Origin: Apostichopus japonicus
Lineage: Eukaryota; Echinodermata; Holothuroidea; Aspidochirotida; Stichopodidae
Assembly: GCF_037975245.1 (NCBI RefSeq)
Contig: NC_092568.1
Span: 17,069,001 to 17,133,000 of the forward strand
Length of the DNA: 64,000 bases
Reading direction: 5' to 3'
The translations under genes were made by a program, and so were the position numbers. The notes under the pieces are model-generated. The model ran no database searches. It was given only the letters and a program-made list of their open reading frames with translations, and was not told the origin of the DNA. Numbering within the stretch: the first letter of the stretch is position 1; every line of letters starts with the position of its first letter. Below are positions 12,359 to 24,944 of this stretch, in pieces.

Positions 12359-13091
12359 CTTTACATGGTGACAGAGAATTAGTGAAAAGTTCCTTTTTTA
12401 CGACTGTTTGGGACAAGACTGGTAAAAGCTTACCTTCATAAATCTGTACAAGTATGGTGATATGTAGAAATATTTGATTTATGCTCAAATCTTACAAGTC
12501 TTACGTCAATCACAACACTATATATGTGAAATATCAAGTGTGGTAAACATGGAGTTCTTGGTTTCCATTAGATGTTTCAACCTTCTAATATGTATTGCCA
12601 AAGGTTTTAGCTGATACAAGAGATCTTATATTGAAATCCACTCTAGAATGAACATTCAAACTAAGCACATGAGGGCTCTTTAAATCAAGCCGAAATTATC
12701 CCATTCTAAATAAGTCCTGTAAATAAAAAAATTAAAAAAAATCTGCGAAACATCTGGCGCTGGGCATTTAAGGAGCTATGAACATTTGATCATGTTTATG
12801 TTGATAACACTTTATATATTGTTTTAGAGTAGGTCGTTTTGAACAGGGAGTCATCCCTTACATTTGCTCCAGGAATGTGTGTCTCTTTGACATTCATGCA
12901 TCCGCTGTCGATCCTCCTTGCATTCACCTACGTCTGCATGCCTGGTTACTTTATTTCCCTTTTTGCACGTGACTCGCCCAAAGTGGAAACCCGAACATCA
13001 CGGGAGGCTTTATTCTATTCGTTATTTTAATTTATGATTATTATTGTTATGATTATTATTTTTTGAAGTCAACTGGCTCAACCTTTATCTG

Positions 13092-13226
<135 letters not shown>

Positions 13227-14558
13227 CATTGGTGAATTAAAGCTCTCACCTTACTTAGAGACGTAAATACGATGGGTTTTAACGTTTTTGAAAATGTATC
13301 TCATGTAAAGTTACTTTCCTAACTATACAAACTGAAGCCTCAATCCAATATTATAGCTAAACTTGTGACTGATGTAAGTGACCCTGTTGGTTTCTTTTTC
13401 ATTTTCTGTTCTGCTTTTCAGACATATATACGGCAATATTTTTTCGATCTGAGAAGCTTCGAATATTATATGTGTGCGTTCCATTAGAAGGTTTGCTAAT
13501 TTTAGCCCTAAAAGACAAACCTTTGATAGCATGATTGCTGACTACAATATTGAAATAGAAAAGAGTATAAATTCAAGCCCGTATGCAGCTTTTCCAGGGG
13601 GGGGGGGAGGTCGATGTTATGAAAAGCGGACCGTTTTAATGACTAACTCCGTTGGTTTCATGCCAAAAGGCACGTGCATCGAGCGCCGAAGGTGCAAGCT
13701 ACCCATAGGAGGTCTGGGATATGATCCACCCCACCCCCGGAATATTCTTGATATTCTTGACGTCAAATGGTGCAAACGGACGCACTTTGCGTTTAAATGT
13801 AGTCTACAAAAGAAGTCTGAAAGTTAAAAATTGTTAGTCCGACCGTTGAAGCATTTCACTATGGATGTTACAGACATTTATAGCGAAAAAGCCTTTCCGC
13901 TATAAATATAAGGAAGAAATATCGCATCAACAGGGAACGACTAGAAGAGTGCAATGGTTAAGAACCAGTCGCGGACAAACGGAAGGATATATCATTATAA
14001 TCGTACTCTCTCCATGCGGCAAGTATACTCGGCAAATGTGACATACCACACACAATACGATATGATCTAATACAAAGGTAATACATAGTCTACAGCTGAA
14101 TATGACACTCTACAGGTCCATCAGACCCATGTTCTGATCCCCCAGTCAGTGTCCAACTAGATTTGATACAGTAGGAGTAGCGAGCAGCCTGTAAATTAAG
14201 ATTGAATTGATTTCTGGAAGATCATACAAGTTACAGCCTGGTTGTTGCCAACCCTGGTTGACAGACTGTACTTCAATTTCATCAAAATATCTTTATCAAA
14301 ATGTTTTTATTTTGAACGCCTTATGAGACATTATTAAAAGCCAAAATAGACTATCACACAGCTACTACTGTACTATCCGAAGCGGACCATAACGGATACT
14401 GTTCCGGGGGGGGGGGGAGGGTTGCGGGAGGCTGGTCCCAGTTAGAGCTTCACTCCCCCCAGAATAGCTTAGATGGTTTACATGTTAATGTTTAACAGTT
14501 GAGTAAGAATAAAAGATAATCGAAAGAGGTTGAATTATGGTATTACTATATCTCTGTT

Positions 14559-14564
14559 TTTATT
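14559..14564 (-). terminator. Poly(A) signal candidate for gene A1
   Basis: AATAAA on the minus strand about 150 bp after the conserved family stop. The same signal is at 18493-18498 (A2) and 48875-48880 (copy C gene). Confidence 0.5.
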
Positions 14565-14713
14565 TAAAACAAATAATATTCGAATACCAATTGGTAAAGA
14601 TGATGTAACCAACAAGTACTGATTATATACAAAAGTCTAGCATACTAATAAAGTATATGCAGTAATTGATGTATGATGTATATAACAGTGTACAGAGACA
14701 GCAATGGATTCTT

Positions 14714-15740
14714 TTATTTCGCGTAGTGGATGAAGAATCCATTGGAATTAAATGCAATCATTTTCTTTCTACGAAAAATCAAGACCACGACTAAAACTCT
14801 CAAGATTGGCATCAAATAGTAGTCGTCCATTATTTCCAAGATACCCTCAAGCCTAGCGACATCCATCTAGAGGAGATCAAATTTATCACCATCGGAAGAG
14901 AAAGTGAATGGTGTCAGCTGTGGGTCTACTCGGACCCTTGTGTTGGTGTCATCGCGCTGGCAAAATCCATTCTCTGGCAGAAGATAGTTGAATTCATCGC
15001 CATGAGACAGAGGTACGCAGACACGATCGTGGTAACCAGGAGTGACGTCATGCATCAGGAATGATGATACCAGCTCAAAGAAAGGGTAAAGGTAGTAGGT
15101 CATGGCGTCATAAAAATCAAAGAACAACATGTCCAGTGTTGACCATTCATCTTGGATCTCGTCGAGGTCAAGTTTCAATGATTCTTGACCACCCAAGGTG
15201 GGAGTGAGTTCTTTCAGATTCTTGGGATGGTCAGACTCGTCAGCATCGTCACAGTAGCCATATATACATAGACTGGTGACGGAATTGTTTTCATCCATAA
15301 CATCTTCAAGTTCATAGGAACCTGAAAATGAACGAAAGAATGGACACTGAGATTAAATTAGTTTATAAAAGAAAACGAACTTTAAGGTAGTCAAATATAA
15401 AACAAAAGCACGGATATGTTTTGTAGATCTAGAACATATCCATCGTCATTTTATCTAAGCTAGTTTGCCAACTGGTTTAGGCCTACTATGAAATAATTGC
15501 TGACCCTCTTCCACCGTGCATTGCATCATATACAACACATCAACACAGCGGCCAACTCCCTTATTCCCTATCCTACTGGCAACGCCTAACTAACAACAAC
15601 GCTAAATCTTCGTCGAGGAATAACGGCGAAAGGAATATCAATTTAAAGCGAAAATACTTACCAAAAGAGTCAATCGAGATGAAAGCAAATAATAAGCACA
15701 GTATCAGAAGATACTTGCAGTTGAAGGTGGTAAGAGGCAT
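14714..15740 (-). pseudogene. Secreted acidic protein, copy A1: truncated reading frame
   Basis: Unrecognised family. Exon 1 (15662-15740) encodes a signal peptide, MPLTTFNCKYLLILCLLFAF then ISIDSFG, and ends in phase 1 at a GTAAGT donor. Exon 2 (15321 downward, after CATTTTCAG) encodes an acidic region with DDADESD, ELTPTLGGQESL and EIQDEWSTLD. A UAG at 14867-14869 replaces the tryptophan codon of FDLLWMD found in the other two copies. The predicted product is about 177 residues and lacks the C-terminal hydrophobic segment and RRKK. The downstream frame stays open to the old stop at 14714, so the change looks recent. It could be a pseudogene or a soluble form; the sequence alone cannot decide. 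Signal peptide and splice sites are intact. Confidence 0.75.
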
Positions 15741-15858
15741 TGTGGTACAATAGCAGCGAAAGCGAAGCAGTGTTGATGAAGATAAAGTTATCTAGCAACT
15801 GATATAACACTATAACTGTTGACGATTGTTAAAGTTTTAATATCTGACACAATGACTG

Positions 15859-15975
15859 TGACGTCAATGTAGACGCTGACTACTAATTGAGCGTTTTTAG
15901 GAGACCGAGTGCGCGCACTGACGCTACCTTTCGAACGCACGTTAGCACAATCGCGCTCTCCTCTTTATAGAGACG
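15859..15975 (-). promoter_or_regulatory. Upstream region of gene A1: CRE, 12-bp palindrome, TATA
   Basis: TGACGTCA (15859-15866) is a perfect CREB/ATF site and AGTGCGCGCACT (15908-15919) a perfect palindrome. A minus-strand CTATAAAGAG near 15966-15975 is TATA-like and about 230 bp from the ATG. The first two elements are unchanged in all three gene copies. The TATA is altered to TTAAAG in A2 and copy C. Confidence 0.5.
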
Positions 15976-17330
15976 TCTTCCTCGGCTTGTTCCGTTATTT
16001 TGATGATGTACGTGAAGTACATAAATATACACACGTCTTACAGTTTATGTTTAATTAATAAACAATAAATAGAAGTGAAAATATGTAGCCTGAGGCCTAT
16101 TTAAGATATAAATTAGGTATAAAATGAGTGAAGGTTGAAAGGGGTTGGGATAGGGTGAAAGGGGTAAGAGTATGTGGGGAAGAGATACAAAAGCGCTGCA
16201 ACATAGACCTTTATTCCAAGAAGTACGTCTCGTTTTCCAGCTTCGTCAGTAGAATCTCACGGGATGGAAATACATGTCACTTCAATAGTGAGTGATGTGT
16301 ATGCCCTTATCATTGGTGGTGGGGGGGGGGAGGGGGTGGGGCTTATGATGTAACTAACGTTAAAAGGACCTGGCAGGAGGGGGACTGGGAAAGGATTCGT
16401 GCGGGGGGCACAAAGTGAGTCCGTTTCGACAAGACCAGTTACCCCGTGTGCGTTTTTAAAACTCAGTTGCGAATACTTACAATATCATGATTTCGTTAAA
16501 CTAGATGATATATTTGGTCGTGATTTGGTCCAATACAAGATATTTGTAACATCGCCTTGAATCGATTTGAATTAAAATCCAGGCTACACTGAATGACGGG
16601 ACTTGACTCGGATTCGAATCTCACTTTGACTTGAAATTGCGGCAAGGACTCGAGTCAAACATCCTGGGATGGGGAAAGAGTATTCCGGTACCGCCATGTA
16701 TTGTCAACACCGCAAAATAATAACATTATAGCGAGCCAATCAACTGTAAATATACTGAGAGCTTGGATGTAACTTGAACATATATTTTGTAGGCTCTCAG
16801 CGACGGATGGAAGCAGTGCCACTGTAATGAGTAATGATAAAGAATCGGACTTCGAACATGCATGCAATATGGCTACTTTAGACCTTGACTGACTTAAAAG
16901 TAGAACTTGTATATGTGTATATAGATACTTTAATTGTGCTATAAATAAAGTATTATTTTTGGCCCGTCATTTTGTAATAGTCAGCTTCGTGATACGTTCA
17001 ATTAAGTTCAAAGAATAGATTAATTAGAATATATTTATGGTTGAAACATTGTATAACACCCACAACTTTTATAACAAATCTCTGAGTCACAACACGCCGT
17101 AGCAGGCCACGTGCTAGTTGACTTCATCTGTAAATATCCACGCTTGAGCGGATCGCGTTGCTGATACGTGTTTGTGTGTGCGAGTTTCAGGAGTTAGGCG
17201 AAGCGCCTTCACGCTGTACATATCCTTGTTCAATAACGCGAAGTGTACCATTTTGCGAGGCGATATTCTGTATTTCATGCGAGCAGGGATGTATACGTCA
17301 TTATGCGTGACTCATAGAAGTGATCAATTT

Positions 17331-17869
17331 CTATTAAAATTCCCAGTTTGCTTTTGTTTGTGATGGTGTAGCAATATCAACTGCCCTTATAGCCTAGAAT
17401 CCCCCCCCCCCATACACACATACATCAGCCCCCGTTACAATAACCTCCTACCAACACACTCTTCCTTTTAAATCCCGGATCCGCCCTTGTGCTGCTTCTC
17501 ATTCTTCTGATCTCTATATAAGCCTGCGGAATAGGAATAGGATATCATTGTTAATGGGAGAGGGGAGAGATGGGGTATGATCACAGCTAAAGCGTTCCGT
17601 CGAGTCCACCTCCTTTCTTTCTTTGATTGGTGACACGGCGCGTGGGGGGGGGGGGTGGGGGCATTGGCATTGTAAAATTAGCTTCACACATATAGGCCTA
17701 AGTTTGATGATAACAGGGTACATGTATATTATATCTAAGCGCTTGCTTCATCCTTACATTTACAGATGTTTTCTTGTACGCCTCCAATTTATATGTCTAC
17801 CGATACTTGCTTGGCGGTATGAAGCGCCGCAGGGCGCGAGCTTAACTCGGGGCTCTGAGGCATGACCCC
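17331..17869. other. Spacer between the two gene blocks of copy A
   Basis: No gene seen. It holds C- and G-runs at 17401-17411 and 17644-17660 and no clear repeats matched elsewhere in the window. Confidence 0.6.
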
Positions 17870-18492
17870 TCCCCTCCGAAAAATATTGAAATTCTAAACG
17901 TCAAATGGTGAAACCCGACGTATTTTGCGTAAAATATAGTATACGAAAGAAGACTGAAATTTAGTAAAAGTTGTTAATCTGACCTTTCCAATATTTCACT
18001 ATTATATGGATTTAACAGACATTATTGCGAAAAACCTTTTTGCTATAAATATCTAGAAGAAATTACACATGGATAGAACGACTGGAAGGGCTGCAATGGT
18101 AAAGAACCGGTCGCGGACAAACGGAAAGACATATTATTCTAATCGTACTTTCTTCATGCGGTTAGTATACTCGGCAAATGTGACATACCACACACAATAT
18201 TATATGATATAATACAAAGGTAATAATACATAGTCTAGCTGAATATGACACTCTACATGTCCATCTGACCCATGTTATGATCCCCAGCAACATGGGCTCA
18301 CCATACTACTACTGTACTATCCGAAGCGGACCATTACGGATATTGCGGTGGGGGGGGGGGGGGAGGCTGGTCCCAGTTAGAGCTTCACTCCCCCAGAATA
18401 GCTTAGATGGTTTACATGTTAATGTTTAACAATTGAGAAAGAAGAAAAGATAATCGAAAGAGGTTGAATTATGGTATTACTATATCTCTGTT

Positions 18493-18498
18493 TTTATT
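18493..18498 (-). terminator. Poly(A) signal candidate for gene A2
   Basis: AATAAA on the minus strand, 150 bp past the stop codon. A second AATAAA overlaps the stop codon itself (AAATAAAAG). Confidence 0.5.
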
Positions 18499-18647
18499 TA
18501 AAACAAATAATATTCGAATACCAATTGGTAAAGATGATGTAACCAACAAGTACTGATTATATACAAAAGTCTAGCATACTAATAAAGTATATGCAGTCTT
18601 TGATGTATGATGTATATAACAGTGTACAGAGACAGCAATGGATTCTT

Positions 18648-19671
18648 TTATTTCGCGTAGTGGATGAAGAATCCCTTGGAATTAAATGCAATAATTTTCT
18701 TTCTACGAAAAATCAAGACCACGACTAAAACTCTTAAGATTGGCATCAAATAGTAGTCGTCCATTATTTCCAATATACCAGCAAGTTTAGTGACATCCAT
18801 CCAGAGGAGATCAAATTTATCACCATCGGAAGAGAAAGTGAATGGTGTCAGCTGTGGGTCTACTCGGACCCTTGTGTTGGTGTCATCGGACTGGCCATTC
18901 TCTGGCAGAAGATAGTTGAATTCATCGCCATGGGACAGAGGTACGCAGACACGATCATGGTAACCAGGAGTGACGTCATACATAAGGAATGATGATACCA
19001 GCTCAAAGAAGTGGTAAAGGTAGTAGGTCATGACGTCATAAAAATCAAAGAACAACATGTCCAGTGTTGACCATTCATCTTGGATCTCGTCGAGGTCAAG
19101 ATTCAATGATTCTTGACCATCCAAGGTAGGAGTGAGTTCTTTCAGATCCTCGGACTGGTCAGACTCGTCAGCATCGTCACAGTAGCCATAGTACATACAT
19201 AGACTGGTGACGGAATTGTTTTCATCCATAACATCTTCAAGTTCATAGGAACCTGAAATGAAGGAAAGAATGTACACTGAGATTAAATTAGTTTATAAAA
19301 GAAAACTAACTTTAAGGTAGTCAAATATAAAGCAAAAGCACGGTTATGTTTTGAAGATCTAGAACATATCCATCGTCATTTTATCTAAGCTAGTTTGCCA
19401 ACTGGCTTAGGCCTACTATATGAAATAATTGCTGACCCTCTTCCACCGCTCATTGCATCATATACAACACATCAACACAGCGGCCAACTCCCTTATTCCC
19501 TATCCTACTGGCAACGCCTAACTAACAACAACGCTAAATCTTCGTCGAGGAATAACGGCGAAGGAATATAAATTTAAAGCGAAAATACTTACCAAAAGAG
19601 TCAATCGAGATGAAAGCAAATAATAAGCACAGTATCAGAAGATACTTGCACTTGAAGGTGGTAAGAGGCAT
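18648..19671 (-). CDS. Secreted or membrane acidic protein, copy A2 (open)
   Basis: Two exons, 19593-19671 and 18648-19252, joined in phase 1 by GTAAGT...TTTCAG, give 227 residues. Residues 1-27 are a signal peptide (LLILCLLFAFISIDSFG). The ectodomain is strongly acidic (DDADESDQSEDL, LDLDEIQDEWSTLD) with an aromatic run (FFDFYDVMTYYLYHFFE) and a VCVPLSH segment. Near residues 193-208 comes LMPILRVLVVVLIF, then RRKK and an 11-14 residue tail, as in a type I membrane protein. I do not recognise the family and name no function. The start is chosen because only this exon supplies a signal peptide and a phase that fits. Compared with its sisters it lacks FC before the DDTNTRVR stretch. It lies in tandem with A1, same orientation. 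Confidence 0.8.
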
Positions 19672-19789
19672 TGTAGTAAGATAGCAGCGAAAGCGAAGCA
19701 GTGTTGATGAAGATAAAGTTATCTAGCAACTGATATAACACTATAATTGTTGACGATTGTTAAAGTTTTAACATTTGACACAATGACTG

Positions 19790-19850
19790 TGACGTCAATG
19801 TAGCCGCTGACTAATAATTGAGCGTTTTTAGGAGACCGAGTGCGCGCACT
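19790..19850 (-). promoter_or_regulatory. CRE and 12-bp palindrome upstream of gene A2
   Basis: TGACGTCA at 19790-19797 and AGTGCGCGCACT at 19839-19850, in the same spacing as in A1 and the copy C gene. Confidence 0.5.
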
Positions 19851-20094
19851 GACGCTACTTTTTGAACGCACGTTAGCACAATCGCGCTCTCCTCTTTAAG
19901 AGACGTCTTCCTCGGCTTGTTCCGTTATTTTGATGATGTACGTAAAGTACATAAGTATACACACGTCTTATTGTTTATGTATAATTAATAAACAATAAAT
20001 AAACTCGTCACGATGTATAGTCTGAGGCCTATTTAAGATATCAATTAGGTTTACACTGACTGAAGGTTGAAAGGGGTTGGTATAGGGTGAAAGG

Positions 20095-20604
20095 CAGTGG
20101 CGGACTAGCCTTACGGCCATTTGGGCAATTATTGTTTATCAAAAATCTTTGCCAACTAGCAGAATCGTTGGAATGGAACGATGGGAAAATATTTGGCTGA
20201 ATTCCATATGGGACTTCACTTGCTTCTGAAAATAACAATATGTGTAACATCCAGTACACAAGTGTAATGCAAACAATATTGAGTGACATCTGTTGTGTCT
20301 GCGGCCGTGTTAAGTTGGTATGCATACCAATGTACTTACCAATTTACTACGTGCTTCATCGAAATTTTGACCTTTCACATCAAACTTTCGTCTTTATGTC
20401 GAAATTTTCACAATGAATCGAAAACTGGATGTAATATCAGATATATAAGGTTTGAAAATGAAAGATCATTTGATTTCCTTGCACTATACTTTTGATAATA
20501 CTAAGTACTAAGATTTATGATTTAGCAGTCAAGGAGTGGATTCCCAGTAAAATTAGTCAGGGGTTGGAACGTATTCATCCTCCTCCTCTGCCTCTAACCC
20601 ATTC
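20095..20604. other. Spacer before minisatellite B
   Basis: Single-copy within the window. It begins with CAGTGGCGGACTAGCC, typical of a hAT end. The rest is AT-rich with no gene that I can support. Confidence 0.5.
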
Positions 20605-22020
20605 CTGCCTGTATACACTTATGTGCCGAGCTGTCCCTCCCCTATTCCTTTTTACACCTGTATGCCGAGTTGTCCTATCCCTATTCCTGTATACGCCTGT
20701 ATACCGAGTTGTCCTACCCCTGTTCCTGTATACGCCTGTATGCCGAGTTGTCCCAACCCTATTCCTGTATACGCCTTGAGTTGTCCCTCCATTGTTCCTG
20801 TATACGCCTTTATGCCGAGTTGCCTTCTCCCCTGTTCCTGTATACAGCTATAAGCTGAGTTGCCTTTCCCTTGTTCCTGTATATCCCTATATGCCGAGTT
20901 GTCCCTCGCTTGTCCCTGTATATCGCTATATGCCGAGCCGCATATTCCCATGTTCCTGTATACGCCTATAGGCCGAGTTGTCCTTCCCCCGTTTCTGTAT
21001 ACCCTTATATGTTGAGTTGTCCCTACCTTGTTCCTGTATACGCCTTTATGCCGATTTGCCTCCTTCCCTGTTCCTGTATACACCTATAGGCCGAGTTGCA
21101 CTTTCCCCTGTTCCTTGTTTCCCCATAGGCCGAGTTGTCCCTCGCTTGTCCCTGTATATCGCTATACGCCGAGCAGCCTGTTCCCCTGTTCCATGTATAT
21201 CGCTATATGCCGAGTTGTCCCTCCTCCGTGTCTGTATACCCTTATATGCTAGTTGTCCCTCCATTGTTCCTGTATACGCCTTTATGCAGATTTGTCCCTC
21301 CCTGTTCCTGTATACGCCTATATGCCGAGTTGTCCATCGCTTGTCCCTGTATATCGCTATATGCCGAGTCGCATATTCCCCTGTTCCTGTATATCGCTAT
21401 ATGCCGAGTTGCCTTCTCCCCTGTTCCTGTATACCCCTATATGCTGAGTTGTCCCTCTCTTGTTCCTGTATATCGCATTATGCCGAGTTGCCTACTCCCC
21501 TGTTCCTGTATACGCCTATATGCCGAGTTGTCCCTCCCCTGTTCCTGTATACACCTATATGCTGAGTTGTCCCTCTCTTGTTCCTGTATTTCGCTTTATG
21601 CCGAGTTGCCTGTTCCCCTGTTCCTGTAAATCCCTTTATGCTGAGTTGTTCCTCTCTTGTTCCTGTATATCGCATTATGCCGAGTTGCATATTCCCCTGT
21701 TCCTGTATACGCCTATATGCCGAGTTGTCCCTCCCCTGTTCCTGTATACACCTATATGCTGAGTTGTCCCTCTCTTGTTCCTGTATTTCGCTTTATGCCG
21801 AGTTGCCTGTTCCCCTGTTCCTGTAAACCCCTTTATGCTGAGTTGTTCCTCTCTTGTTCCTGTATATCGCATTATACCGAGTTGCATATTCCCCTGTTCC
21901 TGTATACGCATTGATGCCGAGTTGTCCCTCCCTGTTCTTTTATAGGCCAATATGCTGAGTTGCCTTCTCCCAGGTTGCTGTATACGCCTATATGCCGAGT
22001 TGTTCCTCCCATATTCCTGC
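20605..22020. repeat. 39-bp minisatellite array, copy B (both ends visible)
   Basis: About 36 units of the same 39-bp family as 1-1916. The left edge is degenerate and uses a CTGTATG variant (CCTGTATGCCGAGTTGTCC), while the interior matches array A. The TATGCTAGTTGT short unit occurs once (about 21247). A two-step block CTCTCTTGTTCCTGTATTTCGC recurs near 21570 and 21775, another sign of higher-order duplication. The right edge passes through the same GTTGTTCCTCCCATATTCC junction as array A. Confidence 0.95.
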
Positions 22021-22159
22021 AGCTTTCTTTAGCAAACACATTAATTGCAAGACAATGTGTTGGTACTAATTTTTCCATTCTCCAGACTAGGAACGAGTTT
22101 GACTCTTCTTGTTCAGCTCCGAGGGACGTGTCTGCCGTTTGTTAAACACTTAGAAGACA

Positions 22160-22161
<2 letters not shown>

Positions 22162-22198
<37 letters not shown>
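22162..22198. repeat. (ATT)n microsatellite
   Basis: About 12 trinucleotide units. The copy A equivalent (about 2060) is nearly absent. Confidence 0.95.
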
Positions 22199-22199
<1 letters not shown>

Positions 22200-23630
22200 A
22201 CTTATTATCTTGTCAATCATACCAATATAGTTATTTTCAGAACAAGTATATTTAAACTAAAGTCGATACTCCCAAATCAGAGAATGGGGTTGCACTTGAA
22301 TGAATGACCAGCAAAACTAATGATGTATTATTCTAGCCATATGAACGAATCCTAATATGGTAAAATGCAACGCTTGATATATCTTGTACCACACCGACTT
22401 GTAAAGAACGTTGCCACACATTTTAAACCACCGATATCCAAGTAATGATTTAATGGATGATATACTAAGTATAAACACTCTTTGACAAAAGTACTCTCAA
22501 TCCAGGTTTTTATTTCCTTGACTCTATTTCTTATTTCATTTTTTGAGAATTGGCCCCTCGTAAAAAAATTCTCAAGCTCTTGAATAAAGTGGCTACTAAG
22601 TCCATCGAGCAGACTATGAGATCAGTTATTCAGATCAGGGAGTAGCCACACCAGTCAGATGCAATACAAAATTCATTTCGAGAATATAAGACTTCTATGT
22701 ATTATGACGTCAGATAACATGTTTGCAATGCATTGCATAGCAAGTTCTTTTACCTGATTACACAATCGTTTTCAAGACTTTTGAGAAAACCAAGATAATG
22801 TTGTAATCTGCTCTTTTGGGTGACCGTTGAGCTTTGACACAATGTCGTCACCACATTCCCAAACCCTGATATGGAAAGAAAGGGAACTTGACCTCGGGTC
22901 AGTTGTGATTAATGATCCCGTCATAATGATTGGATTTAATCAGTTCTCTTAATACTTTGCATAAATCTATATTGTCGAAAAAATATCTGCCTTATGTCGA
23001 ACCGTGTCCTCAGAAGAAATTTACATATCATAAGAGTATACATAATTTCATATTTACATTAATGCCGTCATAAATATTTATCGAGCACTCGTTGTATGTA
23101 CTTTCACAATGTAGAAGTATAAGGCATGACATAGGATGGTAGTAGTCGTAAAGTGAATTCTGTATAGGCCTATAATATGACGGGGGTTCTGTGTGTCTTG
23201 TTTGACTATAGCTCTTTAAGAAATACGTGAGGGGAAAATGTTTTTGTCATGATCATGAAAAGACAATATGTAGTAAGGAACCAAGTTTCATGAGATAAAC
23301 TTTTTTTTTTTTAAATATGCTTTCTTATTCTTATCTTGCAAACGTATGTAGATAGAATAAATATGGCATATTAGTTCTAATTTATCTCGGGACACGATTT
23401 AGATTAATCATTTTTTTCGGCGGTTATATTTTTGGTCAAAATAATAATCTAGGTTTGTAAGTCAATCATCTTGAAGAGAGGACATACGGAGCGTGATGGA
23501 AAGACGGAAGGACATTATATGAATAAGAACTCTCTTATTCATATAGTTACTTACTCACTGCTGTAACTCAAACAGTTGTTGAATGGGTAAACCATTACCC
23601 GTCTTGGCCTTTTAGCTAAAGTCAGGTTTA

Positions 23631-23631
<1 letters not shown>

Positions 23632-23714
<83 letters not shown>
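23632..23714. repeat. (TA)n microsatellite
   Basis: About 41 TA units, orthologous to 3446-3506 but without the TG extension. Confidence 0.95.
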
Positions 23715-23722
<8 letters not shown>

Positions 23723-24346
23723 TTATATATTTAAGTCAGTAAGTTTAGACAACATATTTTTATAAGTATATTGACGTATGAAGTGAACGTGACACATTTG
23801 CTTGTTACCCAATGGTAATACCAGTTCCTAATACCATGGTTACGTACATTAGTTTACCCCTCACTCATTCGCACAATGGAAGAATCCCTGCTGGGGAGAT
23901 TCCCCTACTAGTGAGGAGGGAGACTTCGCCCGAGCCTCTGCCAATCGCAGTTCATGCAATTGAAAGATTGAAAAGAGGTGGGCCACGGTTGTATTATACA
24001 CTCTCTTTCGATCTAATGTCGTTAATTTTAAATCCATAGAAAGAATCAAGCAGCATGTAAAGCTATTTGATGATTGCATAAAGTGTTTATTTTCAGTTGG
24101 AATTTCTTACCCTTTTAGCATTTCTCCCATTTCGTGGAGTATAATTCTTGGATCAACGTAATCTCTAATCGCCCAATGACTTGAAAGGAAATGCAAAGAA
24201 TGTTCTCATTAGTTTATTCCTTCATTTTGATTCAGACTTACAACAGCTCAAAGAACACTTTGTAATATGATGTTTTTTCAAGATTAAATAAGATGCATGA
24301 ATAAATTTGGTCAGGTGATGAAGTAAATAGAAAGCAGAGTTGTGGA

Positions 24347-24759
24347 CAAGGGCGGCATAATCGGGGGGGGGGGGGCACAGGGGGCACGTGCCCCCCACTT
24401 TTCCTCAGGTTAAAAATGTGCCCTTTTTCTACATAAAAATTGAGGTGTCTCAAGTTAGCAAGAGGCCAGGGAACCAGAATGAACACTCGGGAAGGGCCGT
24501 TTCCGGCCATCTGAGGGGTTTGTAAAACCAAAAATTTGCACATTGGATATTGCAGTGCTAGTATATATGCATATTTTCCTTGAGGGGGGGGGGGGGGGGA
24601 GGCGTTGATGGAGTGAAGTGTATACGCAAATAAGATAATACAATAAGAGTTATAAAGGGTACTAAATATAAGGCTAATCAGTCCAATCGAATTTCTGCAA
24701 AGTGCCCTTTGATGTCGGTGCCCCCCCCCCCCAGATTAAAAGTGCTTCCGCCGCCCTTG
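24347..24759. mobile_element. Non-autonomous hAT element, CAAGGGCGGC family, private to copy B
   Basis: Starts CAAGGGCGGC and ends CCGCCGCCCTTG. It is flanked by the 8-bp duplication GTTGTGGA (24339-24346, 24760-24767). Copies A and C read straight through (AGTTCTGGACGC). It is a shorter relative of 33350-33992 and 38983-39641, sharing the TTCTACATAAAAATTGAGG interior. Confidence 0.93.
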
Positions 24760-24944
24760 GTTGTGGATGCAAGTCAAATCATTATCAAACCCATACTCTA
24801 TGAGAGGCGATTCAAATACCTCTTTTCAAATCAGCAGAAGAAGGAGGAAACTTTATCTTTATTCTGTTCATCGGAAGCTTATGCAATTGAATATTTCATT
24901 GTCATAGAGATATAATATACAATGTTCATGGTTCAGTAACGTAC

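Larger units (their letters stand above)
17870..20094. other. Second duplicate of the secreted-gene block within copy A
   Basis: Matches 13730-16160 in the same orientation with more differences than between copies A and C. It lacks roughly 200 bp present at 14150-14340 of the first block. It ends just before CAGTGGCGGACTAGCC, a hAT-like terminus whose partner end I could not find. Confidence 0.85.

Noticed and set aside
20095-20110. hAT element starting with CAGTGGCGGACTAGCC
   Set aside because: No matching right end or 8-bp duplication was found before the minisatellite, so only a terminus-like word is supported.
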